Positions 52,224 to 61,608 of a DNA stretch of 64,000 nucleotides are shown in pieces. The notes under the pieces were generated by a model that was given only the letters and a program-made list of their open reading frames with translations, did no database searches and was not told where the DNA came from. The translations under genes were made by a program, and so were the position numbers. The DNA is from Cetobacterium_A somerae (GTDB taxonomy: Bacteria > Fusobacteriota > Fusobacteriia > Fusobacteriales > Fusobacteriaceae), in assembly GCF_044784365.2 (NCBI RefSeq), contig NZ_CP173062.2; one strand, given 5' to 3'. Each line of letters begins with the position of its first letter. Positions within the stretch are counted from its first letter, which is position 1.

Positions 52224-52251
52224 CTTTTTATACTTTAAACTTCTTGAAAAT

Positions 52252-52280
52252 TTAACTAAAATGATATAATATTTAGTTAA
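52252..52280 (+). promoter_or_regulatory. helicase gene promoter enclosed by a 9-bp-arm dyad
   Basis: TTAACTAAA (52252-52260) and TTTAGTTAA (52272-52280) flank the -10 TATAAT (52265-52270). A TTGAAA lies 15 bases upstream of the -10. A protein bound to the dyad would cover the -10. Confidence 0.55.
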
Positions 52281-52302
52281 GTCGTATTTTTGGAGTATAC
52301 CT

Positions 52303-55164
52303 ATGAAATTTTTAATTACTGATTATTTTTTTAAAAGTATTCCCATTGAAAAAAATAAAAAAGTTCTTGATAAACTTTATTTTTTTTATAATACAATTAA
52401 AAATTATAAAATTTTGTCTTATAATCTTCCTAAAGGTTTTTGGATAAAAAAAATTGCAGGAGCTAACTCTCTTTATGAATTTAGAGTTGATAGTGGTGAC
52501 CGTATTTTTTTTCTTCTTAATAGCTTTTCAAGAGATGATATTGAAGGAAATCTTATTTTCTTAATCTACTCTTCTCATGATATGGCTATAAAAAAAGCAA
52601 AACGAAAAGAGATTGATGAAAGCTCTTTAAAAGAATTCATAATCTTTGATCAAGAAGATAATATAGAATCCATTGATGAAAATTTCTTTAATTACAACAA
52701 CTTAATTACATATGAAATTATTGATGATTCTCATTTTATAGAAAATTTTTATAACAAAAAATATAAATATTATTATTTAAATGATGAACAATATTCATGT
52801 CTTGTAGATTTACCTCCTCACTTTATTGCCGGAAGTGCTGGAAGTGGTAAAAGTACAATAACATTAAGAAAACTTTTAAATTTAGAAGAGAATTACGAAT
52901 TTTATGATATCTCAAAAATTCTTTATTTAACAGCTAATAGATACTTAAAAGACAACTCTTTTGAGCAATATTTAGAATTCAGAAAAGAAGGCAAAAAAAT
53001 TGCTGATTTTTTTACTTTAAAAGAGTTTATATGTCAAAAACTACAAGTTTCACCAAAACAAATTGTTGAATTTAATAAATTTAAAGAATTTTTTCTTCTT
53101 TCTTATCCTAATAGAAGAAAATTTAATCTTTCTATTGAAGAGATTTATTCAGAAATAAATGGAATTATTAAAGGCCTTATGATTAAAGGAAATGCTGATA
53201 ATTGGAATAGAAATTTAAATCAACGTACAATAACCTTAGAAGACTACTTAAATTTAAGCTCTAAATATTCAACACTAGATAAAGAAAATCGAATGTTTTT
53301 TTATGAAGTATGTTTAAAGTTTAACCAATGGTTAGATGATAATAATCTCTTTGATTTGAATGATCTTTCTCTAACTCTTTTAAAAAAAGATATTCAGTTT
53401 GATTTTATTATAATTGATGAAGTTCAGGATTTAACTGAGTTACAGATTTTTGCTTTAACTTCTCTTGTTAAAAATAAAGAAAATTTGTTTTTGGCTGGAG
53501 ATATTCATCAAATGATAAATGCTACTTTTTTTAATTTTGAAAGAATGAAAAATCTTTTTTACTCTAAATATAATAAAAAAGTTAATATAAAAATTCTTTC
53601 TAAAAATTATCGAAGTTGCAAAAAAATTGTAGATTTAGCAAATTATTTTGCTGAACTTAGAAGTTCATATATTGGAAATTTAGGGAGTGATGATTACAAA
53701 GAGATTGCTATCCAAAAAGATGGTGAAGTTAATTTAACCGGAATAAATCTCCCTCTATTAGAAAAGGCACAAAATGATGCTAATACAGCTATTGTTGTTT
53801 CTGACACTAAAACAAAAGCTGAACTTCTTGAACAATTAAATAATAAACACAGAGTTTTTTCTATTCAAGAGATTAAAGGATTAGAATATAGCAATATTAT
53901 TTGTTATAATTTATCATCTACTTATAAATCTCAATGGGAAAAGATTTTTTCTAAAGCTACCAAACACGATCAAAAATATAGAAAATATTTTAATATTTTT
54001 TATGTTGGAATAACTAGAGCGCAAGAAAATCTAATTATTATGGAATCTAATATTGAAAATAATAAAGTTTTAAAAGAACTCCATAATTTTTTAACACCTA
54101 ATAATAATATTAATATAACAAAGAATAATAATGATACTCTAAACGAAAAAGAGGATTGGTTAAAAGAGGGAATTAAACTTTATAAATTAGAACAATTAGA
54201 AGAAGCTCAATATGCTTTTGAAAAAGCCGGTGAACCTACATGGATTTTAGAAAGAGATCTTGAGAATGATATATCACAGCTCAATTTTAGAAATGCAATT
54301 ACAAAACTTTCTAATAAATCCTTAAAAAGTAAAGAAGTTTCTTATAGAAAACTAATAATTGATACTGCCATCGAAAATAATCTTTTTTTCACTGCTGCTG
54401 AATGTAATCGTAGTTTTGGAATAGCTTATAAAGATAAAGAGATTAAAGAAGGAATCAAAAGAGGTGTTTTAGAAAATAAATACACTCAAAAAGAACTTCA
54501 AAAAATTATCCAACTTTATAAAGAAAAAAAAGACTCTAACTTTGTTGGAGATTTACTTTTAAAAATGAAAAGATTTAATGAAGCCTTAGTTTTTTATCAA
54601 AATTTAAATAATATTCCTGGTGTTAGATTAGCTCGTTGCGGAATTTTAGAAGATTATTTTAAAAATCTTCCTAATTTTCAAGATAAAATTGCGGAATTAG
54701 ATGAAATTATTTTAAATAAAAATATAAATAGTTTTGATAAAAAAGATAAACTAAGTGCTTTGCAAAGAGCCTTATTAGTTAAAAATGACCCCATACTTTT
54801 TGAAATGATAATGTATCTAGGTGGAAATCTAAATACTTTTGTCAAAGGTAAAGAGCTCGTACCTTTTTATTGCTTATATACTATGAAACTATCTAAAGAG
54901 CTTCAATCAAAATTTTTAGATATTTTTATTAGATTCAACTTTAACTTTAATAATAAACTATTTTTTCCAATGTATTTAAAGAATATACTTATTTTTAAAC
55001 TTTTAATACATAAAAAAGTTTTTGATTTAAATATATATCAAGATATGCTTGATGAAATGCTTAATAATTTAGCAGATATTTCTAATAATAACCTAGAAAA
55101 AAGGAAATTAATTTTATATAAGAATATAATAAAAAACTACAAAAATAAAAAGGAGAATTTATGA
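52303..55164 (+). CDS. RelE-like domain fused to SF1 (UvrD/Rep-like) helicase with C-terminal repeats
   Basis: A 953-residue protein. Residues 1-100 resemble a RelE/ParE fold (KLYFFYNTIKNYKILSYNLP, YEFRVDSGDRIFFLL, IFLIYSSHDMAIKKAKR). Then come SF1 motifs: Q motif YLNDEQ (158-163), Walker A GSAGSGKST (177-185), Walker B IIIDEVQD (369-376), NYRS (435-438), KGLEYSNII (525-533) and FYVGITRAQE (566-575). Residues about 620-950 are helical, TPR-like (KEGIKLYKLEQLEEAQYAFEKAG). The layout recalls large helicases of unclear role in bacteria. Its stop overlaps the hydrogenase start (ATGA). Possible roles are DNA repair, defence or toxin-linked control; none is shown. Confidence 0.82.
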   Translation: MKFLITDYFFKSIPIEKNKKVLDKLYFFYNTIKNYKILSYNLPKGFWIKKIAGANSLYEFRVDSGDRIFFLLNSFSRDDIEGNLIFLIYSSHDMAIKKAKRKEIDESSLKEFIIFDQEDNIESIDENFFNYNNLITYEIIDDSHFIENFYNKKYKYYYLNDEQYSCLVDLPPHFIAGSAGSGKSTITLRKLLNLEENYEFYDISKILYLTANRYLKDNSFEQYLEFRKEGKKIADFFTLKEFICQKLQVSPKQIVEFNKFKEFFLLSYPNRRKFNLSIEEIYSEINGIIKGLMIKGNADNWNRNLNQRTITLEDYLNLSSKYSTLDKENRMFFYEVCLKFNQWLDDNNLFDLNDLSLTLLKKDIQFDFIIIDEVQDLTELQIFALTSLVKNKENLFLAGDIHQMINATFFNFERMKNLFYSKYNKKVNIKILSKNYRSCKKIVDLANYFAELRSSYIGNLGSDDYKEIAIQKDGEVNLTGINLPLLEKAQNDANTAIVVSDTKTKAELLEQLNNKHRVFSIQEIKGLEYSNIICYNLSSTYKSQWEKIFSKATKHDQKYRKYFNIFYVGITRAQENLIIMESNIENNKVLKELHNFLTPNNNINITKNNNDTLNEKEDWLKEGIKLYKLEQLEEAQYAFEKAGEPTWILERDLENDISQLNFRNAITKLSNKSLKSKEVSYRKLIIDTAIENNLFFTAAECNRSFGIAYKDKEIKEGIKRGVLENKYTQKELQKIIQLYKEKKDSNFVGDLLLKMKRFNEALVFYQNLNNIPGVRLARCGILEDYFKNLPNFQDKIAELDEIILNKNINSFDKKDKLSALQRALLVKNDPILFEMIMYLGGNLNTFVKGKELVPFYCLYTMKLSKELQSKFLDIFIRFNFNFNNKLFFPMYLKNILIFKLLIHKKVFDLNIYQDMLDEMLNNLADISNNNLEKRKLILYKNIIKNYKNKKENL

Positions 55165-57092
55165 ACAAGAAGCAAAACTTACTTAGAACAACTTTAGGTT
55201 CTGTCTTTATGGAAAGTGACCTTATGGGAGGACTTGTAGGAGAAAACAGACTAATCACAATCTCTGGAAAAATTAACAATCCAGGAATCTACGAAATCCC
55301 TGAAAATGCCACTTTAAAAGATATCCTAGATATTGCTGGTGGAATGAAAAATGGAAAAGATTTTAAAGCAGCTCAATTTGGATTACCTTTTGGAGGATTC
55401 GCTACTAAAGAAGCATTGAATGAAATTGTTGATTTTGATCACTTTTTTGATTCAAAACATCCAAAAGCACTAATCGTTTTATCTAACGAAAGTTGTATTG
55501 TTCAATTTGCTAAATACTATATTGAGTTTATTTTAGGAAAACTTTCTAAAGGAGAGTATAGAGAATATCTTATTGCAAAATTTGAAATAGAAAGATCTTG
55601 GAGAGTTTTAGATAGAATCTCTAAAGGTAAAGGAAATATGAGAGACCTTTATCTTTTAAGACAACTTTCTAAAAATATAAAAGAAACTACTCAACAAAAA
55701 CATAATTTGATAGAAGAAGCTATTGATGCCTTTTATCATGAATTTGAAGAACATATTGAAGAACATAGATGTTACACTGGTGAATGTCCTCAATTAGTTA
55801 AATTTAGAATTACAAGCAAGTGTATCGGATGTACTGCTTGTGCTAGAGTTTGTCCAGTTCATTGTATTGAAGGTAAAATAAAAGAGAGACATCGTATTGA
55901 TATAGAAAGATGTACTCACTGTGGTCAATGTGTTGCTGCTTGCCCAGTAAATGCAATTAATGAAGGAGATAACAGTTTAAAATTCCTTAGAGATTTATCT
56001 ACACCAGGTAAAGTTGTTATAACTCAAATGGCACCTGCTGTTAGAGTTGCTTTAGGTGAAGCTTTTGGATTTGAAGCTGGAGTTAATATTGAGAAAAAAA
56101 TAAACGGTGCTCTTAGAATGCTTGGAGTAGACTTTGTTTTCGATACTACTTGGGCAGCTGACCTTACTATAATGGAAGAAGCTACAGAGTTCCAACAAAG
56201 ATTAGAAGCATTCTTTAAAGGTGATGACAATGTTAGATTACCTATACTTACTTCATGTTGTCCAGCTTGGGTTAAATTTATCGAGCAAAGCTATCCTGAT
56301 ATGCTTGATGTACCTTCAACAGTTAAGTCTCCTATGCAAATTTTCTCTACAATAGCTAAAGATATTTGGGCTAAAGAAAAAGGTTACAAAAGAGATGAAA
56401 TTACAACTGTTGCTATCATGCCGTGTTTAGCTAAAAAATATGAAGCTTCTAGAGATGAATTTTCTAGAGGAGATAACTATGATACTGATTATGTTATCAC
56501 TACAAGAGAATTAATAAAAATATTAAAAGAAACTGAAATTGATTTAAATGCAGTTGAAGAGGAAGAGTTTGATAATCCATTAGGAGAATACTCTGGAGCT
56601 GGTATTATTTTTGGTAGAACAGGTGGAGTTATCGAAGCTGCAACTAGATCCACTATTGAAATGATTACTGGTGAAAGAATTGATAATATTGAATTTGAAG
56701 CTTTAAGAGGTTGGGATGGATTCAGAAGTTGTGATTTAACAATTGGTCATATTGAACTAAGAATCGGTATTGCTCATGGTCTTGAAGAAGCTAAAAAAAT
56801 GCTAGATAAAATTAGAAGTGGTGAAGAATTCTATCACGCTATTGAAATCATGGCATGTAAAGGAGGTTGCATCGGTGGTGGTGGACAACCTAAAGCTATA
56901 AAAAAACAAGAAACTCTTGAAAAGAGAGCACAAGGTCTAAATAATATTGATGTAGCTTCTGAATACAGAAGATCTCATGAAAATCCACAAGTGCTTGCTA
57001 TTTATGAGAAGTACTTAGATTATCCTTTAAGTAGAAAGGCTCATGAGCTTTTACACACTAAATATTTCCCAAAAATAAAAACGCATAGATAA
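55161..57092 (+). CDS. [FeFe] hydrogenase with NuoF-like N-terminal relic
   Basis: A 643-residue cytosolic hydrogenase. Residues about 30-185 resemble the SLBB and helical end of NuoF/HydB subunits (ISGKINNPGIYEIPENATLKDIL, LPFGGFATKEAL), but the NuoF cluster Cys pattern is gone. Two ferredoxin clusters follow: CIGCTACARVCP (221-232) and CTHCGQCVAACP (251-262). The H-cluster motifs are LTSCCPAW (363-370), IMPCLAKKYE (419-428) and MACKGGCIGGGGQP near residue 570. It makes or uses H2 with ferredoxin as partner; maturases HydEFG are not in the window. Its ATG overlaps the helicase stop with an AAGGAG site. Confidence 0.93.
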   Translation: MNKKQNLLRTTLGSVFMESDLMGGLVGENRLITISGKINNPGIYEIPENATLKDILDIAGGMKNGKDFKAAQFGLPFGGFATKEALNEIVDFDHFFDSKHPKALIVLSNESCIVQFAKYYIEFILGKLSKGEYREYLIAKFEIERSWRVLDRISKGKGNMRDLYLLRQLSKNIKETTQQKHNLIEEAIDAFYHEFEEHIEEHRCYTGECPQLVKFRITSKCIGCTACARVCPVHCIEGKIKERHRIDIERCTHCGQCVAACPVNAINEGDNSLKFLRDLSTPGKVVITQMAPAVRVALGEAFGFEAGVNIEKKINGALRMLGVDFVFDTTWAADLTIMEEATEFQQRLEAFFKGDDNVRLPILTSCCPAWVKFIEQSYPDMLDVPSTVKSPMQIFSTIAKDIWAKEKGYKRDEITTVAIMPCLAKKYEASRDEFSRGDNYDTDYVITTRELIKILKETEIDLNAVEEEEFDNPLGEYSGAGIIFGRTGGVIEAATRSTIEMITGERIDNIEFEALRGWDGFRSCDLTIGHIELRIGIAHGLEEAKKMLDKIRSGEEFYHAIEIMACKGGCIGGGGQPKAIKKQETLEKRAQGLNNIDVASEYRRSHENPQVLAIYEKYLDYPLSRKAHELLHTKYFPKIKTHR

Positions 57093-57101
57093 TGTGATTA
57101 C

Positions 57102-57137
57102 AAAATATAGAAGTCCATTGTGACTTCTATATTTTTA
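57102..57137 (+). terminator. rho-independent terminator
   Basis: AAATATAGAAGTC and GACTTCTATATTT arms around six bases, followed by a T-rich tail; ends the hydrogenase transcript. Confidence 0.9.
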
Positions 57138-57168
57138 TATCTTTTAACCTATTTAACAGGAGGTTTAT

Positions 57169-58632
57169 ATGAAGTATAATAAAATTTTTACCAACAAATA
57201 TTGTTTATCACTTTTTGCTCTACCATTTATTTTAGGAACATATGCCTATTCAGAAGATAATTCTACATCTAAGGTTGATGTAGATATTATGATGAAGAAA
57301 TCTATTGTTGAAAATATTATTAATAATCAATTACCTTATACAATTGAAGATTCAGGTTCTGGAAATCAAATTTTTAATGGTGGTAAAAATAATCTATTAG
57401 GATTTGGACTTGATATCCTTGGAAGTGTGGATAAAAAATTCTCACAGTTTTCAGAATCTTTTGTTTGGGCTTACAAAATAAATCGTTCTCCTATTAGTTT
57501 TTCAGCACAAGAACAACAAATTCAAGCTGTGACTAATATCAATGGAAACTTTAAAGCAAGTTGGAGTAGAGAAAGTCAAAGTACTGAAATTGCACTGAAT
57601 GGTACTGCTGGAATTTCAAGTATCGTTAGTATATCTCCTAATTGGCAAATAAGTGCTAATAGTACACCATTTTTAAATATCTCTAACAATAATTTACCAT
57701 TAACTTTAAATATTTATGGTCTTAATTTAAAAACTGATATAAATATTGGAGATAGTTTGGAAAAAAGTATTGTTTCAAAATTAAGAACTGCTACAAACGA
57801 ACTTGATAATAAAATACAAGCCTTTGACTTAAGATCTCTTGTTGAAAAATATTGGTTAGAATTTAAAGAGCCTATATTAGTTAATCCTGAATATAAACTT
57901 TGGCTAACAGTAAACCCACAATCAGCAAGATATTCTAACTTAGTTACTACTGATAATAACTTAGGAATTAAAGTTGGTAGTGATGTTAATCTTCATCTAT
58001 ACTTTGGAGAGAAACCTGCTGCTTTAAATCTTACAACTCTTCCTAGTATGAATTATGGATTTGTAAATGATTCATTTAATATTATATTACCTGTTTCAGC
58101 ATCATATAAAAGCTTAAATGAAGTTATAAATACAAATTTAACTAATAAAGATATTCAATTGACATCAGGTATATCTTCAAATATAAAAAATATAAATATA
58201 TCTTCAGAAAACTCAACTTTGTATGTTACATCTGACTTTAATTTATCTATCTTTGGCTTTTTACACCCAAGTGGAATTATAAAAGCTAATGTAAAACCTA
58301 ATTTTAATAATGAAATTGGAACTTTAAGTGGTGACGATTTTGATTATACATTAGAAACTGATAGCGTTATACTAAAAATAGGAAATTATTTCTTTAAAAA
58401 TAAAATAATAAATTTAATTAAAAATAATTACCTATCTTTTAATCCCACAAATGAAATGAAATTAGCTCAAAACTACTTACAAACAAAAGTTGAAAATATT
58501 GAACTAGAAAAGAATGTAAATTTAAAATCTACTATAAATACTTTTAAAATCGTGGGTCTAAACATAAATAATGATTCTATTTCAGCTATTTTCAATACTA
58601 GTGGTAAAGCAACTATTGAAATATCTGAGTAA
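57169..58632 (+). CDS. DUF4403-family exported protein
   Basis: A 487-residue protein with a signal peptide (about 1-27, SLFALPFILGTYAYS). The body matches DUF4403: WLEFKEPILVNPEYKLWLTVNPQSARYS, the GIKVGSDVNLHLYFGEKPAALNLTTLPSM segment, and VSASYKSLNEVINTNL. These are elongated beta proteins of the envelope, possibly lipid-binding, with no firm role. RBS AGGAGG. It stands between two terminators as a single-gene unit. Confidence 0.8.
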   Translation: MKYNKIFTNKYCLSLFALPFILGTYAYSEDNSTSKVDVDIMMKKSIVENIINNQLPYTIEDSGSGNQIFNGGKNNLLGFGLDILGSVDKKFSQFSESFVWAYKINRSPISFSAQEQQIQAVTNINGNFKASWSRESQSTEIALNGTAGISSIVSISPNWQISANSTPFLNISNNNLPLTLNIYGLNLKTDINIGDSLEKSIVSKLRTATNELDNKIQAFDLRSLVEKYWLEFKEPILVNPEYKLWLTVNPQSARYSNLVTTDNNLGIKVGSDVNLHLYFGEKPAALNLTTLPSMNYGFVNDSFNIILPVSASYKSLNEVINTNLTNKDIQLTSGISSNIKNINISSENSTLYVTSDFNLSIFGFLHPSGIIKANVKPNFNNEIGTLSGDDFDYTLETDSVILKIGNYFFKNKIINLIKNNYLSFNPTNEMKLAQNYLQTKVENIELEKNVNLKSTINTFKIVGLNINNDSISAIFNTSGKATIEISE

Positions 58633-58647
58633 TTTTATGATTATTAT

Positions 58648-58678
58648 AAAAATAGAGGAGATATTCTCCTCTATTTTT
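58648..58678. terminator. bidirectional rho-independent terminator
   Basis: AAAAATAGAGGAG and CTCCTCTATTTTT arms around ATATT; shared by the DUF4403 gene (plus) and the oxidoreductase gene (minus), whose TAG lies in it. Confidence 0.92.
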
Positions 58679-59618
58679 GTGTTAATATTCTTATTACCTC
58701 TTTTGATATTTCTTTAGTATTTATATCTGATTCAACTTTACCTTTTTTTATCAAACTTATAAATTCTTCTAATTCATAAATCATACTATTATCTTCTTGA
58801 GGAACGCTAATATTTTCAATTTCACCATTTCTATAACAAATTTTTACCTCTTTTATATTAGAAATACTATCTATTATAATTGAACCCTTTTCTCCTTGAA
58901 TTTCACTTCCAATATAACTGTTTGTTATTTTTGAATAAACTATTACTCCTGCCATATTTTTATACTCTAAAAGTGCACTTCCAATCCCAGGAACTCCACT
59001 ATCTAAAGTGTAATTTATTATTTTACTATTTAATGGAATTCCAAAAAGTCTCAATATAAAATACAATGGATAAACACCAATATCTAAATGCGCTCCTCCT
59101 CCATATTTAGGGTCAAAAATATTTGTTAATTCTCCATCTTTTAAATTATCATATCTCGATGAATATTGACAAAAATTTCCTATAAAACCTCTTACATCAC
59201 CTATTTTATAGATATTTTTTTCTATTGATTTAAAATTAGGTAAGAATGTATTTTTCATAGCTTCCATTAAACTTACTTTATTTTCATAAGCTACTCTATA
59301 CATCTCTTCAATTTCTTTTTCATTAATTCCCATAGGTTTTTCGCATAACACATGTTTTTTATTTTTTAATAACTCTAAAGTCTGGTTATAATGCAACGAG
59401 TTGGGACTTGCTATATAAACCATATCTAAATCTTGTCTTTTACATAGTTCTTCAAACTCTATAATTATATCCTCTACTCCATATTTTTTACCAAACATTA
59501 ATCCATTTTCAAAATTTCTTGAATAAATTGCTTTAAGCTCACATCCCATAACTTTTTGAATAGCATTTGCAAATTCATCTGAAATTTTACTAGTACCTAT
59601 TATCGCTATTTTTATCAT
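58671..59618 (-). CDS. Gfo/Idh/MocA-family oxidoreductase
   Basis: A 315-residue NAD(P)-dependent oxidoreductase. The Rossmann domain starts MIKIAIIGTSKISDEFANAI, and the family Lys motif is HVLCEKPMGI (about 92-101). The C-terminal domain carries YGGGAHLDIGVYPLYFILRLFG. Substrate is some sugar, inositol or trans-dihydrodiol-like compound and cannot be assigned. Monocistronic between terminators; RBS GGAGAT. Confidence 0.92.
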   Translation of the reverse strand: MIKIAIIGTSKISDEFANAIQKVMGCELKAIYSRNFENGLMFGKKYGVEDIIIEFEELCKRQDLDMVYIASPNSLHYNQTLELLKNKKHVLCEKPMGINEKEIEEMYRVAYENKVSLMEAMKNTFLPNFKSIEKNIYKIGDVRGFIGNFCQYSSRYDNLKDGELTNIFDPKYGGGAHLDIGVYPLYFILRLFGIPLNSKIINYTLDSGVPGIGSALLEYKNMAGVIVYSKITNSYIGSEIQGEKGSIIIDSISNIKEVKICYRNGEIENISVPQEDNSMIYELEEFISLIKKGKVESDINTKEISKEVIRILTQK

Positions 59619-59648
59619 TAGTATCTCCTTTATAAAACTTAATTTTCA

Positions 59649-59680
59649 AAAAAAGATGACATAATTTCTATGTCATCTCT
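59649..59680 (-). terminator. hut operon terminator
   Basis: Minus strand AGATGACATA, loop, TATGTCATCT, then a run of seven T; just past the fchA stop. Confidence 0.92.
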
Positions 59681-59692
59681 TACTGTTTAAAG

Positions 59693-60331
59693 TTATAGGC
59701 TATTGTTAACTACATTTAAAATTTCATCTTTTAACTCTTTTGATGTAACTAATATTTCATCTAACTGATTAATAGTTTCCATTTTAAATCGTTCATCATC
59801 TAAACCTGCTAAATTAACTTTGACATTTAAAATACCACCTTCTATTCCAGAGTAAAGTAGTATTGCTGACACACCTAAATCTGTAATTGCATTTTTATTA
59901 CCATATTTTAATATAATTTTTAATGCTTTCAAAGTTTTTTTTGAAATTTTACAAATTTCTAAAGGTGTTTCAATTGCTAATTTTAGATTTTTTTCAATAG
60001 TTATTTTTCTAATTTCTTTTTCAGCATCATTTTCTTTAGGAAGTTTGTAAGCTGCCATAACTAAATTATACGCCTCTGTATCTTTATCTACTAGTTCTTC
60101 TAAAACTTTTCTATAATCATCAATCTCTTCAAAAGAATTTTTAAAAATAATTTGTTCTCCTTCAGGTAACTCTTTATATTTTTTTTTATCAAAAGTTAAG
60201 TGAGCAACCATTCTTCCTAAAGTACACCCTAATGCTGATACCAAAGCTGATACTGAACCTCCCCCTGGGGCTGGACTTTTAGAGTCAACTATGTTTAAAA
60301 AATCTTTAACAGATAAGTCTACTAGCTTCAT
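59693..60331 (-). CDS. fchA: formimidoyltetrahydrofolate cyclodeaminase
   Basis: A 212-residue cyclodeaminase converting 5-formimino-THF to 5,10-methenyl-THF and ammonia. The family N-terminus SVKDFLNIVDSKSPAPGGGSVSALVSALGC is diagnostic. The rest is helical. In animals this domain is fused to FtcD; here it is separate, as in clostridia. It is the last gene of the hut operon, with hutI ending at the base next to its start. RBS AGGAGG. Confidence 0.94.
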   Translation of the reverse strand: MKLVDLSVKDFLNIVDSKSPAPGGGSVSALVSALGCTLGRMVAHLTFDKKKYKELPEGEQIIFKNSFEEIDDYRKVLEELVDKDTEAYNLVMAAYKLPKENDAEKEIRKITIEKNLKLAIETPLEICKISKKTLKALKIILKYGNKNAITDLGVSAILLYSGIEGGILNVKVNLAGLDDERFKMETINQLDEILVTSKELKDEILNVVNNSL

Positions 60332-61588
60332 TTATCCTCCTACTTTTTTATAAACTAAACATCCATTTTTGAAAACTTTTTTTGTATGACTTACACCAAA
60401 ATGATATAAAATATACTCTATATTTTTAGCATCAAATACTACAAAATCCGCTTTTTTTCCCTCTTCAATTGAACCTATTCTTTTTTCTCGACCAATAGAT
60501 TTTGCTGCGTTTATAGTTACTGCTTTAAAAATCTCTTTAGGTTTCATCTTCAATTTTAAAGCTGCAATTTGCATTATTAATTGTAAATTTTCCGTTGGAC
60601 ATGATCCAGGATTATAGTCTGTTGATAATGCTACTTGGACACCTGATTCTATCATTTTTCTTGCAGGTGCATATGCTTTTCCCAAGCTAAAAGATGTTCC
60701 AGGTAAAAGATTTGCAATTGTTTTACTATTTTTAAGAGCTTCTATGCCTTCATCACTTATTGCCATTAAATGATCTGCCGAGTTCATTTCAAACTCTACT
60801 GCTAACTCTGCTCCTTTAGTGTTTACTATCTCATCTGCATGAATTCTTAATTTAAATCCATATTTTTTAGCCTCTGAATACAATCTTCTGCTTTCTTCAT
60901 TTGAAAAAACACCCTCTTCACAAAAGACATCAAAAAACTCAGCTAAATTACGCTCTTTTATAATTGGAAGTAAATCTACAATCTTCTCAAGGTACTCTTC
61001 TCTTTTATTTTTATATTCTTCTGGTAAAGCATGAGCTCCCATAAATGTTGAAACTACTTCAATTTCTTGTTCATGGTTTAATCTTTCGTTAACTTTAAGC
61101 TGCTTTAATTCTGTTTCATTATCTAATCCATATCCACTTTTAGATTCTACCGTTGTTACTCCAAATGATAACATTTTTCTTAAGGATTTTTTTGCTTTAT
61201 CAAGAAGCTCTTCTTCACTTAACTCTCTAGTTGCTCTTACACTACTTAATATTCCTCCGCCTTTTTCTAAAATTTCTAAATACGGCACACCTTGAATTTT
61301 ATCTAAAAATTCATTTTCTCTAGAACCTCCATGCACTAGGTGAGTATGAGAATCTATTAATCCAGGAGTTACTACACATCCTTCTGCATCTACTAATTTT
61401 GTTGTAAACTTTATCAACTTTGACGGTACTTCTCCCTGTCCAACTTCCATTATTTCATTTCCTGAAATTACTATATATCCATTTTCTAAAATTTCAATAT
61501 TTTCCATTGGACTTTCTCCATCTTTTAATGGTATCTCTTTACCTGTTACTAATTGCCCTATGTTGTAAATTATTAAATCTGCGTTCAT
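60332..61588 (-). CDS. hutI: imidazolonepropionase
   Basis: A 418-residue amidohydrolase opening 4-imidazolone-5-propanoate to N-formimino-L-glutamate. The metal motif is VTPGLIDSHTHLVHGGSRENEF (about 74-95), followed by TVESKSGYGL and HADEIVNTKGAELAVEF (metal His and catalytic Glu). The conserved end is ALSTDYNPGSCPTENLQLIM. It follows ftcD by 20 bases and abuts fchA. Confidence 0.97.
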   Translation of the reverse strand: MNADLIIYNIGQLVTGKEIPLKDGESPMENIEILENGYIVISGNEIMEVGQGEVPSKLIKFTTKLVDAEGCVVTPGLIDSHTHLVHGGSRENEFLDKIQGVPYLEILEKGGGILSSVRATRELSEEELLDKAKKSLRKMLSFGVTTVESKSGYGLDNETELKQLKVNERLNHEQEIEVVSTFMGAHALPEEYKNKREEYLEKIVDLLPIIKERNLAEFFDVFCEEGVFSNEESRRLYSEAKKYGFKLRIHADEIVNTKGAELAVEFEMNSADHLMAISDEGIEALKNSKTIANLLPGTSFSLGKAYAPARKMIESGVQVALSTDYNPGSCPTENLQLIMQIAALKLKMKPKEIFKAVTINAAKSIGREKRIGSIEEGKKADFVVFDAKNIEYILYHFGVSHTKKVFKNGCLVYKKVGG

Positions 61589-61608
61589 AAACTCACCTCA
61601 TAAAAATT

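Noticed and set aside
52303..52600. A toxin-antitoxin module built on the RelE-like domain
   Set aside because: The domain is fused to a helicase and no small antitoxin gene lies on either side, so a classical module is not supported.
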